Part shown: in pieces, positions 1-5,315 of the stretch
How positions within the stretch are numbered: the first letter of the stretch is position 1
Layout: each line of letters starts with the position of its first letter
Source of the DNA: Bacillota bacterium
GTDB lineage: Bacteria > Bacillota > Clostridia > Lachnospirales > Lachnospiraceae
NCBI GenBank assembly: GCA_023428885.1
Contig: JAEYWQ010000254.1
Location: 1-8,426 of the forward strand
DNA length: 8,426 nt
Reading direction: 5' to 3'
Position numbers and translations under genes: made by a program
Notes under the pieces: model-generated
The model's database searches: none
What the model was told of the DNA's origin: nothing
Seen by the model: the letters and a program-made list of their open reading frames with translations, nothing else

Positions 1-19
1 GCTTGATACAATGTCACAA

Positions 20-63
20 CAAGAATAAGAATGTCGGCGTTTGGGCCTCCATTCTCATTCTTG
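20..63 (-). repeat. Palindromic repeat, copy 1
   Basis: The outer arms (20-32 and 51-63) are 13 nt long and complementary except at one position. On the plus strand this is an A-C mismatch, but on the minus-strand RNA it becomes a G-U wobble, so an RNA hairpin read leftwards would be fully paired. The loop (33-50) holds a smaller GGC/GCC pairing. Copy 2 at 1566-1611 has the same layout, and the loop blocks GTCGGCGT and GCCTCCATTCTCATTCTT are shared. In both places the element lies downstream, in minus-strand sense, of a tRNA or tRNA fragment and its terminator. The function is unknown; it could be a small non-autonomous mobile palindrome or a structured intergenic RNA. Confidence 0.7.
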
Positions 64-93
64 AAGGTTCTACATCCATTGTTTACACGTATA

Positions 94-136
94 AAAAAAA
101 TAGGAATCTATGCTTCACATAGATTCCTATTTTTTT
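94..136 (-). terminator. Rho-independent terminator next to the tRNA fragment
   Basis: A perfect 19-bp inverted repeat (94-112 with 118-136) encloses a CTTCA loop. The outer part of the stem is an A7/T7 tract, so it can terminate in either direction. In the minus-strand sense it directly follows the 24-bp tRNA end at 136-159. It was probably the original chromosomal terminator of the tRNA that the element entered. Confidence 0.8.
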
Positions 137-159
137 AAGCGCGAGACGGGATTCGAACC
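136..159 (-). repeat. Left attachment-site repeat (attL-like)
   Basis: These 24 bp are identical to 1504-1527 and correspond to the T-loop, the 3' T-stem and the 3' acceptor strand of a tRNA on the minus strand. Identity stops at base 160, where A replaces the C of the right copy. The sequence beyond it is no longer tRNA-like, which fits a recombination crossover inside the tRNA 3' end. Confidence 0.8.
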
Positions 160-215
160 ATAATCCCATCCTACAAATACTGAAAAGAAAGGGGTTCCAT
201 CCACTTCTGATTAAT

Positions 216-236
216 GTGCACATAATAGTGCACATA
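216..236. repeat. Paired GTGCACATA motifs, left end
   Basis: GTGCACATA occurs at 216-224 and 228-236, a 12-bp period, with a degraded third unit (TGCAC) at 242-246. Because GTGCAC is itself palindromic, the pair also forms an 8-bp inverted repeat (214-221 with 228-235). The same 9-mer pair occurs at 1444-1463 near the other end of the element. Location and pairing suggest arm-type binding sites for the element's integrase, but this is inference. Confidence 0.55.
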
Positions 237-299
237 TTTTATGCACGAATTTCAAATGGCTATTTCAAAGTCAATGCGACATTTTAGGCATGTATTATA

Positions 300-764
300 T
301 TATATTGCTTTTTCTTTCATCATTAAATATTCTGTTATTCCTTTTCTGTAAAGGTTTGGTATTTCTCCTACTTGGCGATATCCATTTTTTTCATAAAAAC
401 GTTTAGCATCTGGATTGAAGTCAGCAACAACAAAAAAGATTTTGCTGTTGTTTACAAAAACTGTTTCTTCTAAAAAATCAAGCAGTTTTTTTCCAATTCC
501 TTTGCTTCTGTATTCCTCTTTTACTGCAATCAGATGCAATAAGGGAAAACCATGAAAGGCACCTTTTGGAATATAAAATAAAAAGCCTACACATATATCG
601 TTGAGTAAAGCTGTATATAAGGTTCCTTGTTCTAATCCTTCTAATATAGCCTTTTTGCCACTTCCCTCATTGGTGAAATATCTTCTGCCCAATTCAGAAT
701 TTATAAGTGCTTCTTCACAATCATTTAAATATTCTAAAGTTCCTTTTTTAAAACATATATCCAT
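300..764 (-). CDS. GNAT family N-acetyltransferase
   Basis: This predicted soluble acetyltransferase of 154 aa would transfer an acetyl group from acetyl-CoA to an unknown amine substrate. The acetyl-CoA pyrophosphate-binding motif A is visible as R86-S-K-G89-I-G91 after the strand HLIAV (77-81). Motif B follows as NPDAKRFYEKNGY (about 116-128), the usual F-Y-x-x-x-G-(Y/F) end of GNAT domains. The length is that of a single complete GNAT domain, so the gene looks intact. The ATG is preceded by GAGGGTGG at a suitable distance. It is the only intact gene inside the tRNA-flanked element and would be its cargo. The sequence does not show whether the substrate is an antibiotic, a polyamine or a protein, so no specific activity is claimed. 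Confidence 0.88.
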   Translation of the reverse strand: MDICFKKGTLEYLNDCEEALINSELGRRYFTNEGSGKKAILEGLEQGTLYTALLNDICVGFLFYIPKGAFHGFPLLHLIAVKEEYRSKGIGKKLLDFLEETVFVNNSKIFFVVADFNPDAKRFYEKNGYRQVGEIPNLYRKGITEYLMMKEKAI

Positions 765-812
765 TGTACCACCCTCACTTATTAACCGTATCTTATATAT
801 TTCCTAATAGTT

Positions 813-841
813 TCTATACCATAGTATCACATTAAATAAAA
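813..841 (-). promoter_or_regulatory. Weak candidate promoter for the GNAT gene
   Basis: On the minus strand TATAGA (813-818) is preceded by TGG, giving an extended -10 (TGGTATAGA). Seventeen bases further upstream is TTTTAT (836-841) as a poor -35. It lies about 50 bp before the start codon. The surrounding 765-1009 region is very AT-rich and non-coding, so chance matches are likely. Confidence 0.3.
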
Positions 842-1009
842 TTAATAAACTAATTTTACCAGAAATCTGTGTACTCCAAACACCAAGGTGTATTTCCTTC
901 ACTTTTTCAAATAGTGTATACTAATATTCCTATTAAATTAATTATATTCTTTTATTTTCTCAAAAATGCAATTATATTAGATTGGAAAATACCTACCAAG
1001 GAAAAATAA

Positions 1010-1444
1010 GTGAAATGCATGATGAAGAAAAATCCATTTCAGAAAAGGTGCAATCGAAACAACGAAGCTCCATGCTATCGCTTTATCTCTCTTACTGACG
1101 TAGCAAAGGATATCATAAGTAAAGCTAGAGAGCTTAATCCCGAAGGTGAATTTATCTTTGAAAGAAATGGGGAGCGAATAACTGCAAGAGCTGTAACCTA
1201 TTGGCTTAGCAAATACTGCAGAGATGCAGGAATTACATACAAAAGTCCTCATTGTACAAGAAGGACTACTGCAAGCCGCTTGGGTACGGAAGGAATGCCC
1301 TTGGATAAGATAAGGGAAATTCTTGGACAAGTCGATGAAAAGACTACTCTCAGTTACATTTACAATCCCTATACGGAACAAGAGAACCTAAATATCATGA
1401 ATGAATCTTTGAAAAATAGCAACAAAAAGAATGTAAAAAAGTAG
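1010..1444 (+). pseudogene. Tyrosine recombinase (integrase), C-terminal remnant
   Basis: The 144-residue frame matches the C-terminal half of phage/ICE-type tyrosine recombinases. It begins with a strand like YRFISLTDVAKDII (about 23-36). The box II region follows with H81-C-T-R84-R-T, the conserved H-x-x-R, and then the GQVDEKTTLSYIYNP segment, where a Tyr in SYIY would be the nucleophile. The position usually occupied by His in LGH is Gln here. The N-terminal arm-binding and core-binding domains and the first catalytic Arg (usually in a G-L-R-xx-E context) are missing. A TAA lies immediately upstream of the GTG start, and no good continuation is seen in other frames before 1010. It is most likely a 5'-truncated, inactive integrase of the surrounding element, next to its right attachment repeat as usual for such elements. 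Confidence 0.8.
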
Positions 1445-1463
1445 TGCACATACGGTGCACATA
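1444..1463. repeat. Paired GTGCACATA motifs, right end
   Basis: GTGCACATA occurs at 1444-1452, overlapping the last base of the integrase stop codon, and again at 1455-1463, an 11-bp period. It duplicates the pair at 216-236 in the same orientation. Each pair lies roughly 40-60 bp inside its 24-bp attachment repeat. This arrangement fits integrase arm sites. Confidence 0.55.
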
Positions 1464-1476
1464 TCAGCGCAACAAA

Positions 1477-1501
1477 AAATCCCTTGAAAATCAAGGGATT
1501 T
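1477..1501 (-). terminator. Element-borne terminator for the tRNA
   Basis: An 11-bp perfect stem (1477-1487 with 1491-1501) has a 3-nt loop and, on the minus strand, runs into a T-rich tract (ATTTTTTG). It lies a few bases after the tRNA 3' end at 1506. Because it lies inside the element, it would replace the chromosomal terminator (94-136) displaced by insertion. Confidence 0.75.
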
Positions 1502-1503
1502 CG

Positions 1504-1527
1504 TAAGCGCGAGACGGGATTCGAACC
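1504..1527 (-). repeat. Right attachment-site repeat (attR-like)
   Basis: This is a perfect 24-bp match to 136-159. Here the tRNA-like sequence continues beyond the repeat (to about 1546), so this side keeps the tRNA body. The intact tRNA at 1699-1770 carries the same block with a single mismatch (1697-1720), making it a potential secondary site. Confidence 0.8.
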
Positions 1528-1546
1528 CGCGACTCCTCTCAGTGTC
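1506..1546 (-). pseudogene. 3' fragment of a tRNA gene
   Basis: The minus strand shows a complete T-arm (stem GCGGG/CCCGT, loop TTCGAAT), a 3' acceptor strand CTCGCGC and a T at the discriminator position. This 3' portion is nearly identical to the intact tRNA at 1699-1770. Upstream sequence on the minus strand (GACACTGAGAGGAGTC) resembles a variable region or anticodon-stem 3' side. However, no GCGCGAG 5' acceptor strand, D-arm or normal anticodon loop can be found. The palindromic repeat at 1566-1611 occupies the place where the 5' half should be. The original isoacceptor cannot be identified. Confidence 0.65.
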
Positions 1547-1565
1547 TTTGCTGCGCAAAGCCACG

Positions 1566-1611
1566 GGAAGAATGAGAAAGTCGGCGTATGAGCCTCCATT
1601 CTCATTCTTCC
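1566..1611 (-). repeat. Palindromic repeat, copy 2
   Basis: Perfect 13-bp arms, GGAAGAATGAGAA (1566-1578) and its complement (1599-1611), flank a 20-nt loop that again contains a GGC/GCC mini-stem and GCCTCC. It is clearly related to 20-63. It sits between the terminator of the intact tRNA and the tRNA fragment. GTCTTTG occurs on both sides (1544-1550 and 1614-1620), which might be a target-site duplication or chance. Confidence 0.7.
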
Positions 1612-1653
1612 AAGTCTTTGATCTTAGAGAGTCCGAATTTCGTTATGTACATG

Positions 1654-1697
1654 AATAACAAAAAAGTCCAACCTAACGGTTAGACTTTTTTGTTATT
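1654..1697 (-). terminator. Terminator of the complete tRNA gene
   Basis: A 20-bp stem (1654-1673 with 1678-1697) with one wobble pair has a 4-nt loop and A6/T6 tracts on the two sides. It begins two bases after the tRNA discriminator in minus-strand sense and should end its transcript. Confidence 0.8.
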
Positions 1698-1698
1698 A

Positions 1699-1770
1699 AG
1701 CACGAGACGGGATTCGAACCCGCGACCCTCGCCTTGGCAAGGCGATACTCCACCACTGAGCCACTCGTGC
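1699..1770 (-). tRNA. tRNA with Ala anticodon GGC in a Gly-like body
   Basis: A complete 72-nt cloverleaf can be drawn. It has a 7-bp acceptor GCACGAG/CTCGTGC, a 4-bp D-stem GCTC/GAGT with a 7-nt loop, and a 5-bp anticodon stem TCGCC/GGCGA around loop TTGGCAA. The variable region is short and the T-arm is GCGGG-TTCGAAT-CCCGT. CCA is not encoded. The anticodon GGC reads alanine codons GCC/GCU. The body, however, has U at the discriminator and G1-C72, C2-G71 at the top of the acceptor, which are bacterial glycine identity features. It has A3-U70 instead of the G3-U70 pair and A73 that alanyl-tRNA synthetase normally needs. The charging identity is therefore uncertain; annotation software would call it tRNA-Ala(GGC). 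A strong promoter and a terminator flank it, so it is probably expressed. Confidence 0.9.
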
Positions 1771-1805
1771 ATCTATTATGTTGTGCTGTTCTTAAGCACA
1801 TACAT

Positions 1806-1834
1806 AATATACACCTTTTTATGATGTTTGTCAA
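1806..1834 (-). promoter_or_regulatory. Strong sigma-A promoter for the tRNA
   Basis: The minus strand reads TTGACA (1829-1834), exactly 17 bp, then TATATT (1806-1811). This is a near-consensus housekeeping promoter that would start transcription around 1799, about 30 nt before the tRNA 5' end. A short hairpin GTGCT/AGCAC lies in the leader. Confidence 0.8.
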
Positions 1835-1927
1835 GAGAATTTTTGAAGTTTTCTGTATTTTTTTAATAATATATGCAGAACATCATATTTATAATATTTT
1901 CCAAGAACTCCTTCTTTCCTAAAACTC

Positions 1928-2707
1928 TTAGAACATCTTATCTGATAACATAATGCTTGTAATATACTCCGTGTTTTTTAGTTCCTTATTAGTAAAGGAC
2001 TCTAACTTAACGAATGAAGATTCTAACCACAATTCATCTGTTGCCTGGGTGATGTTGGTAAGTACTATCCCCATATCAATTAACTTATGATCGCTAATTA
2101 CACTATGGAACAGATTCGATTTCTTACAGAATAGATGAATGCGATTATGATACACGACAAAGCGCCAAGGCTGATTGTTAAAAGCTGATGGAGCAAGGAT
2201 AGCTGCTTTCATAATGGTTTTCACATTCTCATCCACCTCTTCTTTATAAACAACCAATCTATCTTCCGATAAACGTTTTGCCTTTGTGCTTGGTCGGTAG
2301 ATGCTTTTTTTAGATTTTCCAAAAGCAAGTGCAATAACGTATTCATGAGGAAGTTCTGCTTTTATGTCTTCCTTTAAATGAGCACTTCCCTGATAACAAC
2401 AGCCGATATCACGCGCTGTTAGGTAAAGTGCCATTTGGTGTAGCAAATACCCTGCATTGATGAGATAATCTTGCTTTAATTCAGACGTAATTACCAGATA
2501 ATACGGAGCCTTCACATGGAATAGCCCCTTCATCTTATCATCCTCATTGGTATTATCGATAATTGTTATCTTATATTCAATGCTACTTCTATATGGCTTA
2601 AGTTGTGAAAGAAACCCGGTGATCTGTGATAATATCTTTTCATCTAATGCCTCCATATCATAATCCCGAACCGACTTTCTAACAAACATAGCTTCATATA
2701 AATTCAT
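1928..2707 (-). CDS. Nitroreductase family protein (TM1586-like, two-lobed)
   Basis: This predicted FMN-dependent, NAD(P)H-using oxidoreductase has 259 aa and is cytosolic. The N-terminal lobe begins with the nitroreductase signature R10-K-S-V-R14-x-Y, which in the family contacts the FMN phosphate. A GCCYQG segment follows at 102-107. A second lobe starts near 162 with the matching A172-P-S-x-x-N-x-Q-P-W181-R-F motif. Having the R-S-x-R and the AP-S-x-N-QPW motifs in this split arrangement on one chain is typical of the putative TM nitroreductase family (TM1586 type), not of the usual ~200-aa homodimer. The ATG is preceded by AGGG. It lies 92 bp downstream of the AraC-type regulator on the same strand and is a plausible target of it. 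The physiological substrate is unknown. Confidence 0.82.
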   Translation of the reverse strand: MNLYEAMFVRKSVRDYDMEALDEKILSQITGFLSQLKPYRSSIEYKITIIDNTNEDDKMKGLFHVKAPYYLVITSELKQDYLINAGYLLHQMALYLTARDIGCCYQGSAHLKEDIKAELPHEYVIALAFGKSKKSIYRPSTKAKRLSEDRLVVYKEEVDENVKTIMKAAILAPSAFNNQPWRFVVYHNRIHLFCKKSNLFHSVISDHKLIDMGIVLTNITQATDELWLESSFVKLESFTNKELKNTEYITSIMLSDKMF

Positions 2708-2799
2708 GGTATCCCTAACCTTTCTGAGCTTTACGTCCTAATTTTAATTCTGTCATACACAGATTCGTGTCTTTTCTTTTGAATATTTAATAAGTTATT

Positions 2800-3654
2800 C
2801 TATGACAAGGTCTTTCGGTAATGCTGAGGTGACATACCGAAATATTTCTTAAATAACTTGCTAAAATGATAAACATCATCATAACCTATTTCATTTGCTA
2901 TGCTCTTAATACTTCCATCACTACGCTCTTCTAAGATTTCTTTTGCTTTCTCTAGACGAATCTTAATTAAATAGTTAATTGGTGATTCTCCAGTTTCCTC
3001 TTTAAATATTTTCGAGATATAAACTGGGCTTAAGTACATGTTATGCGCTATCTGATCTAATGATATTTTATGTTCATAGTTTTCCATTAAGTAGTTAATA
3101 ATTCGTTTTACTGCATAACTTTTGCTATAAGTTTCAAAGTTACATCCCTTTTGGGTTACGGTTGGTGATTCCGTGATTTCACGCATAAGAAGCATCAGCA
3201 TCTGCATCAGCTGTGCTTTTAACATAAAATATTTACCAATTTGATTGTCTTCATTTTCAGCAAGCATATCGTAACATAAGCGAGAAACTTCCCTTTTAAT
3301 GGATGCATTTAAGCGCACCACGTGACCAAGCTCTCCAAGCTCAATGGTGTTCTCTGGCATGTTTTTAAACTGGAAATCACGAAATCCAGTACAAAACTCC
3401 ACAGCTGGTTCTTCTCCTTCAATCAACACATTCTGGTGAAATACACCAGGGTTGCAGACGATCATGTCTCCAGCCTTTACTTCATAATATATGTCATTGA
3501 TACGATATTTACTCTTACCAGACAAGATATATGTTAATTCTGTAAAATCGCTATGTGCATGATATGAGGTTTGCTTTGTCATACGCATCTTGCTCGCAAA
3601 AAACACCGTAGGATTAAAATCCTCATAGGTTAAATCATAATCAATATCTGCCAA
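2800..3654 (-). CDS. AraC family transcriptional regulator
   Basis: This 284-aa regulator has the usual two-part layout. Residues about 15-80 form an N-terminal cupin-like sensor domain with H32, H34 and E39 in the first motif and PGVFHQ (69-74) in the second. Residues about 183-284 form an AraC/XylS DNA-binding domain. Its first helix-turn-helix is near 199-220 (LDQIAHNMYLSPVYISKIFK) and the second near 249-271, ending in the family signature FSKLFKKYFGMSPQHYR. The start is a TTG: an in-frame TAA lies two codons upstream, GGGG is well placed before the TTG, and the next Met (residue 23) would cut into the sensor domain. Such sensors often bind sugars or other small ligands; the ligand here cannot be read. 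It has its own predicted promoter overlapped by repeated half-sites and precedes the nitroreductase gene, which it may control. Confidence 0.9.
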   Translation of the reverse strand: MADIDYDLTYEDFNPTVFFASKMRMTKQTSYHAHSDFTELTYILSGKSKYRINDIYYEVKAGDMIVCNPGVFHQNVLIEGEEPAVEFCTGFRDFQFKNMPENTIELGELGHVVRLNASIKREVSRLCYDMLAENEDNQIGKYFMLKAQLMQMLMLLMREITESPTVTQKGCNFETYSKSYAVKRIINYLMENYEHKISLDQIAHNMYLSPVYISKIFKEETGESPINYLIKIRLEKAKEILEERSDGSIKSIANEIGYDDVYHFSKLFKKYFGMSPQHYRKTLS

Positions 3655-3683
3655 AGTTTACACCCCATTTCTGTCGTTTCTTA

Positions 3684-3713
3684 TTTTCACAGTGTGAAAA
3701 TCGCTTTTCACAC
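3684..3713 (-). promoter_or_regulatory. Candidate operator with three TTTTCACA half-sites
   Basis: TTTTCACA (3684-3691), GTGTGAAAA (3692-3700) and TTTTCACAC (3705-3713) are packed together. The outer two are direct repeats 21 bp apart, two helical turns, a spacing AraC-type dimers often use. The last two form a perfect 9-bp inverted repeat with a 4-nt centre. The block lies just downstream of the predicted -10, where binding would repress. An mRNA hairpin in the leader is an alternative; on the minus strand its loop reads GCGA. Confidence 0.6.
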
Positions 3714-3717
3714 TAAT

Positions 3718-3746
3718 AATGTAAGTGAAGTAAAAAATTATTTCAA
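3718..3746 (-). promoter_or_regulatory. Predicted promoter of the AraC-type gene
   Basis: The minus strand has TTGAAA (3741-3746), a 17-bp spacer, and TACATT (3718-3723). Transcription would begin near 3711, inside the half-site cluster and about 57 nt before the TTG start. Confidence 0.55.
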
Positions 3747-3774
3747 GTACCTTTTTTATTATATTTTCGACTAC

Positions 3775-5265
3775 TTATCTTATATCCTTCTTATAACTGC
3801 TATTTTCTTCCGATGTAATCTTTTCTAAAGTTTTTATTTTCGCTATTTTTTCAGTTTTTTTTTCTAAGTTTTGCTGTTTGATCTCAGCTTCCTCTGCTTT
3901 TTTTGCTTCTGTATTTCCATCCAGCATCCTACTATCTTGTTTTTTTATCATTCCATCTTTTACTTCTGAGTTTCCTTGCTGAACTTCTTTACCCGCCATG
4001 GAAGGGTCCTCTGCCAAACGATCCTTACCATGACGCTTTCTGTTCCTGCTATAACTACGCTCTTCTAGCTTATTTCTTTGCTGTTCCATGGTTATCTGGA
4101 ACGGTTCTTTATACTTTTCTTCAGGAACATGCCGTTCACTCAAACGCACCATAACATTTTCCCTCATCAATACATAGAAAACGGAGAAAAGAGGGATAAA
4201 AATTAACATACCCGCAACACCCATTAAGCTTCCGCCCACAGTTACTGCAAACAGTACCCAGATGGATGGTAAGCCGATGGAACCACCAACCACATATGGA
4301 TAGACTAAATTGCTGTCTACCTGTTGTAACACTAAGAAGATAACAATAAACCAGAGTGCTTGCACCGGACTTACCATAAATAATAGCAAGGCACCAATGG
4401 CACAGCCAATAAAAGCTCCAAAGATAGGAATTAAAGCTGTAAATCCTACCAAAACGCCGATTAGTAAGGCATAATCAAACTTAAAAATGCTTAAGATCAA
4501 GAAGAACATACATCCCTCGATAACAGCTTCTACGCACTGACCTGAGATGAAGTTAGAGAAAGATTTATGGGTTAGCTTTAAAATCACAATAATACGGTCT
4601 GCTCGCTTCATCGGTAAGTAACTATATAGAATTTTCTTGCCCTGTTGCGCTAACTTCTCTTTCTTAGATAATAGATAGATAGCGAATACAAATCCAATGA
4701 CGAAATCAGTTACCGTACTTACAATACTACCAAGGATAGAAACCGTTGAACTTAACATATCCGTTCCCATCGTTTCTATGAATTCAAGAACTTTGCTACT
4801 AATGACTTGCCAATCAAACTGATATTCCTCAATGTACTTTTGAATTTCTGGGTATTTCACAGAAAGGTCCGAGAACCATTTTTCTGCATTTTCAGAAAAT
4901 TGTGGAATGATGGTATCAAATAGTTTCGTTACCGTATCAGCCAACTCAGGAGCGATTAAAAAGATTACGATTAAGATCATTCCTATGACAAACAGTAAAC
5001 TTAATAACAAACTGAAAGGTCTACGTATCTTTGCTAAAATCTTACTAGTTGATTTTCCTTTACGGAATAGCTTTTCCTCAAACAATCGCATTGGGACACT
5101 TAGAATAAACGCAATACAGCCACCGATAATAAACGGCATCAGGATTCCTACGATCCAACCAACCGTATTCATCACAATATCAAAATTTAGCAGTCCTACG
5201 AACAACAGAACTGTAAAGGTAATGAGTATCATGATTTTCCTCATGTTTTTCTTATTAAGCTCCAT
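3775..5265 (-). CDS. AI-2E family membrane protein with a charged C-terminal tail
   Basis: This integral membrane protein of the AI-2E/UPF0118 family (TqsA, PerM, YtvI relatives) has 496 aa. Members export or exchange small solutes; AI-2 export is shown for some and cation/proton antiport for others. Hydrophobic segments lie near 11-30, 34-57, 84-105, 185-199, 250-262, 265-296, 303-315 and 333-367. The soluble stretch 106-170 and the family motifs LIPIFGAFIG (278-287) and NLVYPYVVGGSIGLPSIWVL (319-338) are present. The reading frame extends 12 codons further, but the start used here (MELNKKNM) has AAAGGAG at ideal spacing and matches the paralogue upstream. From about 376 onward an unusual ~120-residue tail, very rich in Lys, Glu and Gln, is probably cytoplasmic and disordered or coiled-coil; the paralogue has only a short tail. 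Confidence 0.87.
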   Translation of the reverse strand: MELNKKNMRKIMILITFTVLLFVGLLNFDIVMNTVGWIVGILMPFIIGGCIAFILSVPMRLFEEKLFRKGKSTSKILAKIRRPFSLLLSLLFVIGMILIVIFLIAPELADTVTKLFDTIIPQFSENAEKWFSDLSVKYPEIQKYIEEYQFDWQVISSKVLEFIETMGTDMLSSTVSILGSIVSTVTDFVIGFVFAIYLLSKKEKLAQQGKKILYSYLPMKRADRIIVILKLTHKSFSNFISGQCVEAVIEGCMFFLILSIFKFDYALLIGVLVGFTALIPIFGAFIGCAIGALLLFMVSPVQALWFIVIFLVLQQVDSNLVYPYVVGGSIGLPSIWVLFAVTVGGSLMGVAGMLIFIPLFSVFYVLMRENVMVRLSERHVPEEKYKEPFQITMEQQRNKLEERSYSRNRKRHGKDRLAEDPSMAGKEVQQGNSEVKDGMIKKQDSRMLDGNTEAKKAEEAEIKQQNLEKKTEKIAKIKTLEKITSEENSSYKKDIR

Positions 5266-5315
5266 TTGACTTCTCCTTTTTCTACATGTTAAGATTTTCA
5301 TTTCTACCCAAATCC

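Larger units (their letters stand above)
136..1527. mobile_element. Small tRNA-targeted integrative element, probably defective
   Basis: The element is bounded by two identical 24-bp copies of a tRNA 3' end (136-159 and 1504-1527). It carries a GNAT acetyltransferase on the minus strand and the C-terminal part of a tyrosine recombinase on the plus strand next to the right boundary. Just inside each end lies a pair of GTGCACATA motifs spaced 11-12 bp apart, as expected for integrase arm sites. The right end carries its own terminator (1477-1501) adjoining the tRNA sequence. At about 1.4 kb, with the recombinase N-terminus missing, it looks like an internal-deletion derivative of a larger island that could move only if another integrase acted on its ends. 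The boundaries are seen in the sequence; the mobility history is inferred. Confidence 0.75.

Noticed and set aside
20..63. Palindromic repeats as part of a CRISPR array
   Set aside because: There are only two copies about 1.5 kb apart, with no regular spacers and no cas genes nearby.
601..807. A 68-residue plus-strand frame over the GNAT gene
   Set aside because: It is antisense to a gene with complete GNAT motifs and a good ribosome binding site.
977..1381. A 134-residue minus-strand frame opposite the integrase remnant
   Set aside because: The plus-strand frame has clear tyrosine recombinase motifs; this one has no recognisable domain and is its shadow.
1369..1605. A 78-residue minus-strand reading frame containing a VAGSNPVSR-like stretch
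   Set aside because: It overlaps the tRNA fragment, its terminator, the palindrome and the end of the integrase remnant. Peptides of this kind are typical false translations of tRNA T-arms.
1734..1922. A 62-residue plus-strand frame starting in the tRNA
   Set aside because: It overlaps the tRNA and its promoter on the other strand, and its peptide is a low-complexity hydrophobic read of AT-rich DNA with no ribosome binding site.
2757..2770. ACAC/GTGT imperfect palindrome between the regulator and the nitroreductase gene
   Set aside because: Only four outer pairs match, and it does not resemble the half-sites upstream of the regulator, so it is too weak to call an operator.
3692..3713. Hairpin downstream of the AI-2E gene as a terminator
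   Set aside because: The stem is AU-rich and is not followed by a T-run on the minus strand; its place over the regulator's promoter fits an operator better.
4907..5269. A 120-residue plus-strand frame opposite the AI-2E gene
   Set aside because: It is an antisense shadow of a long conserved membrane-protein gene.
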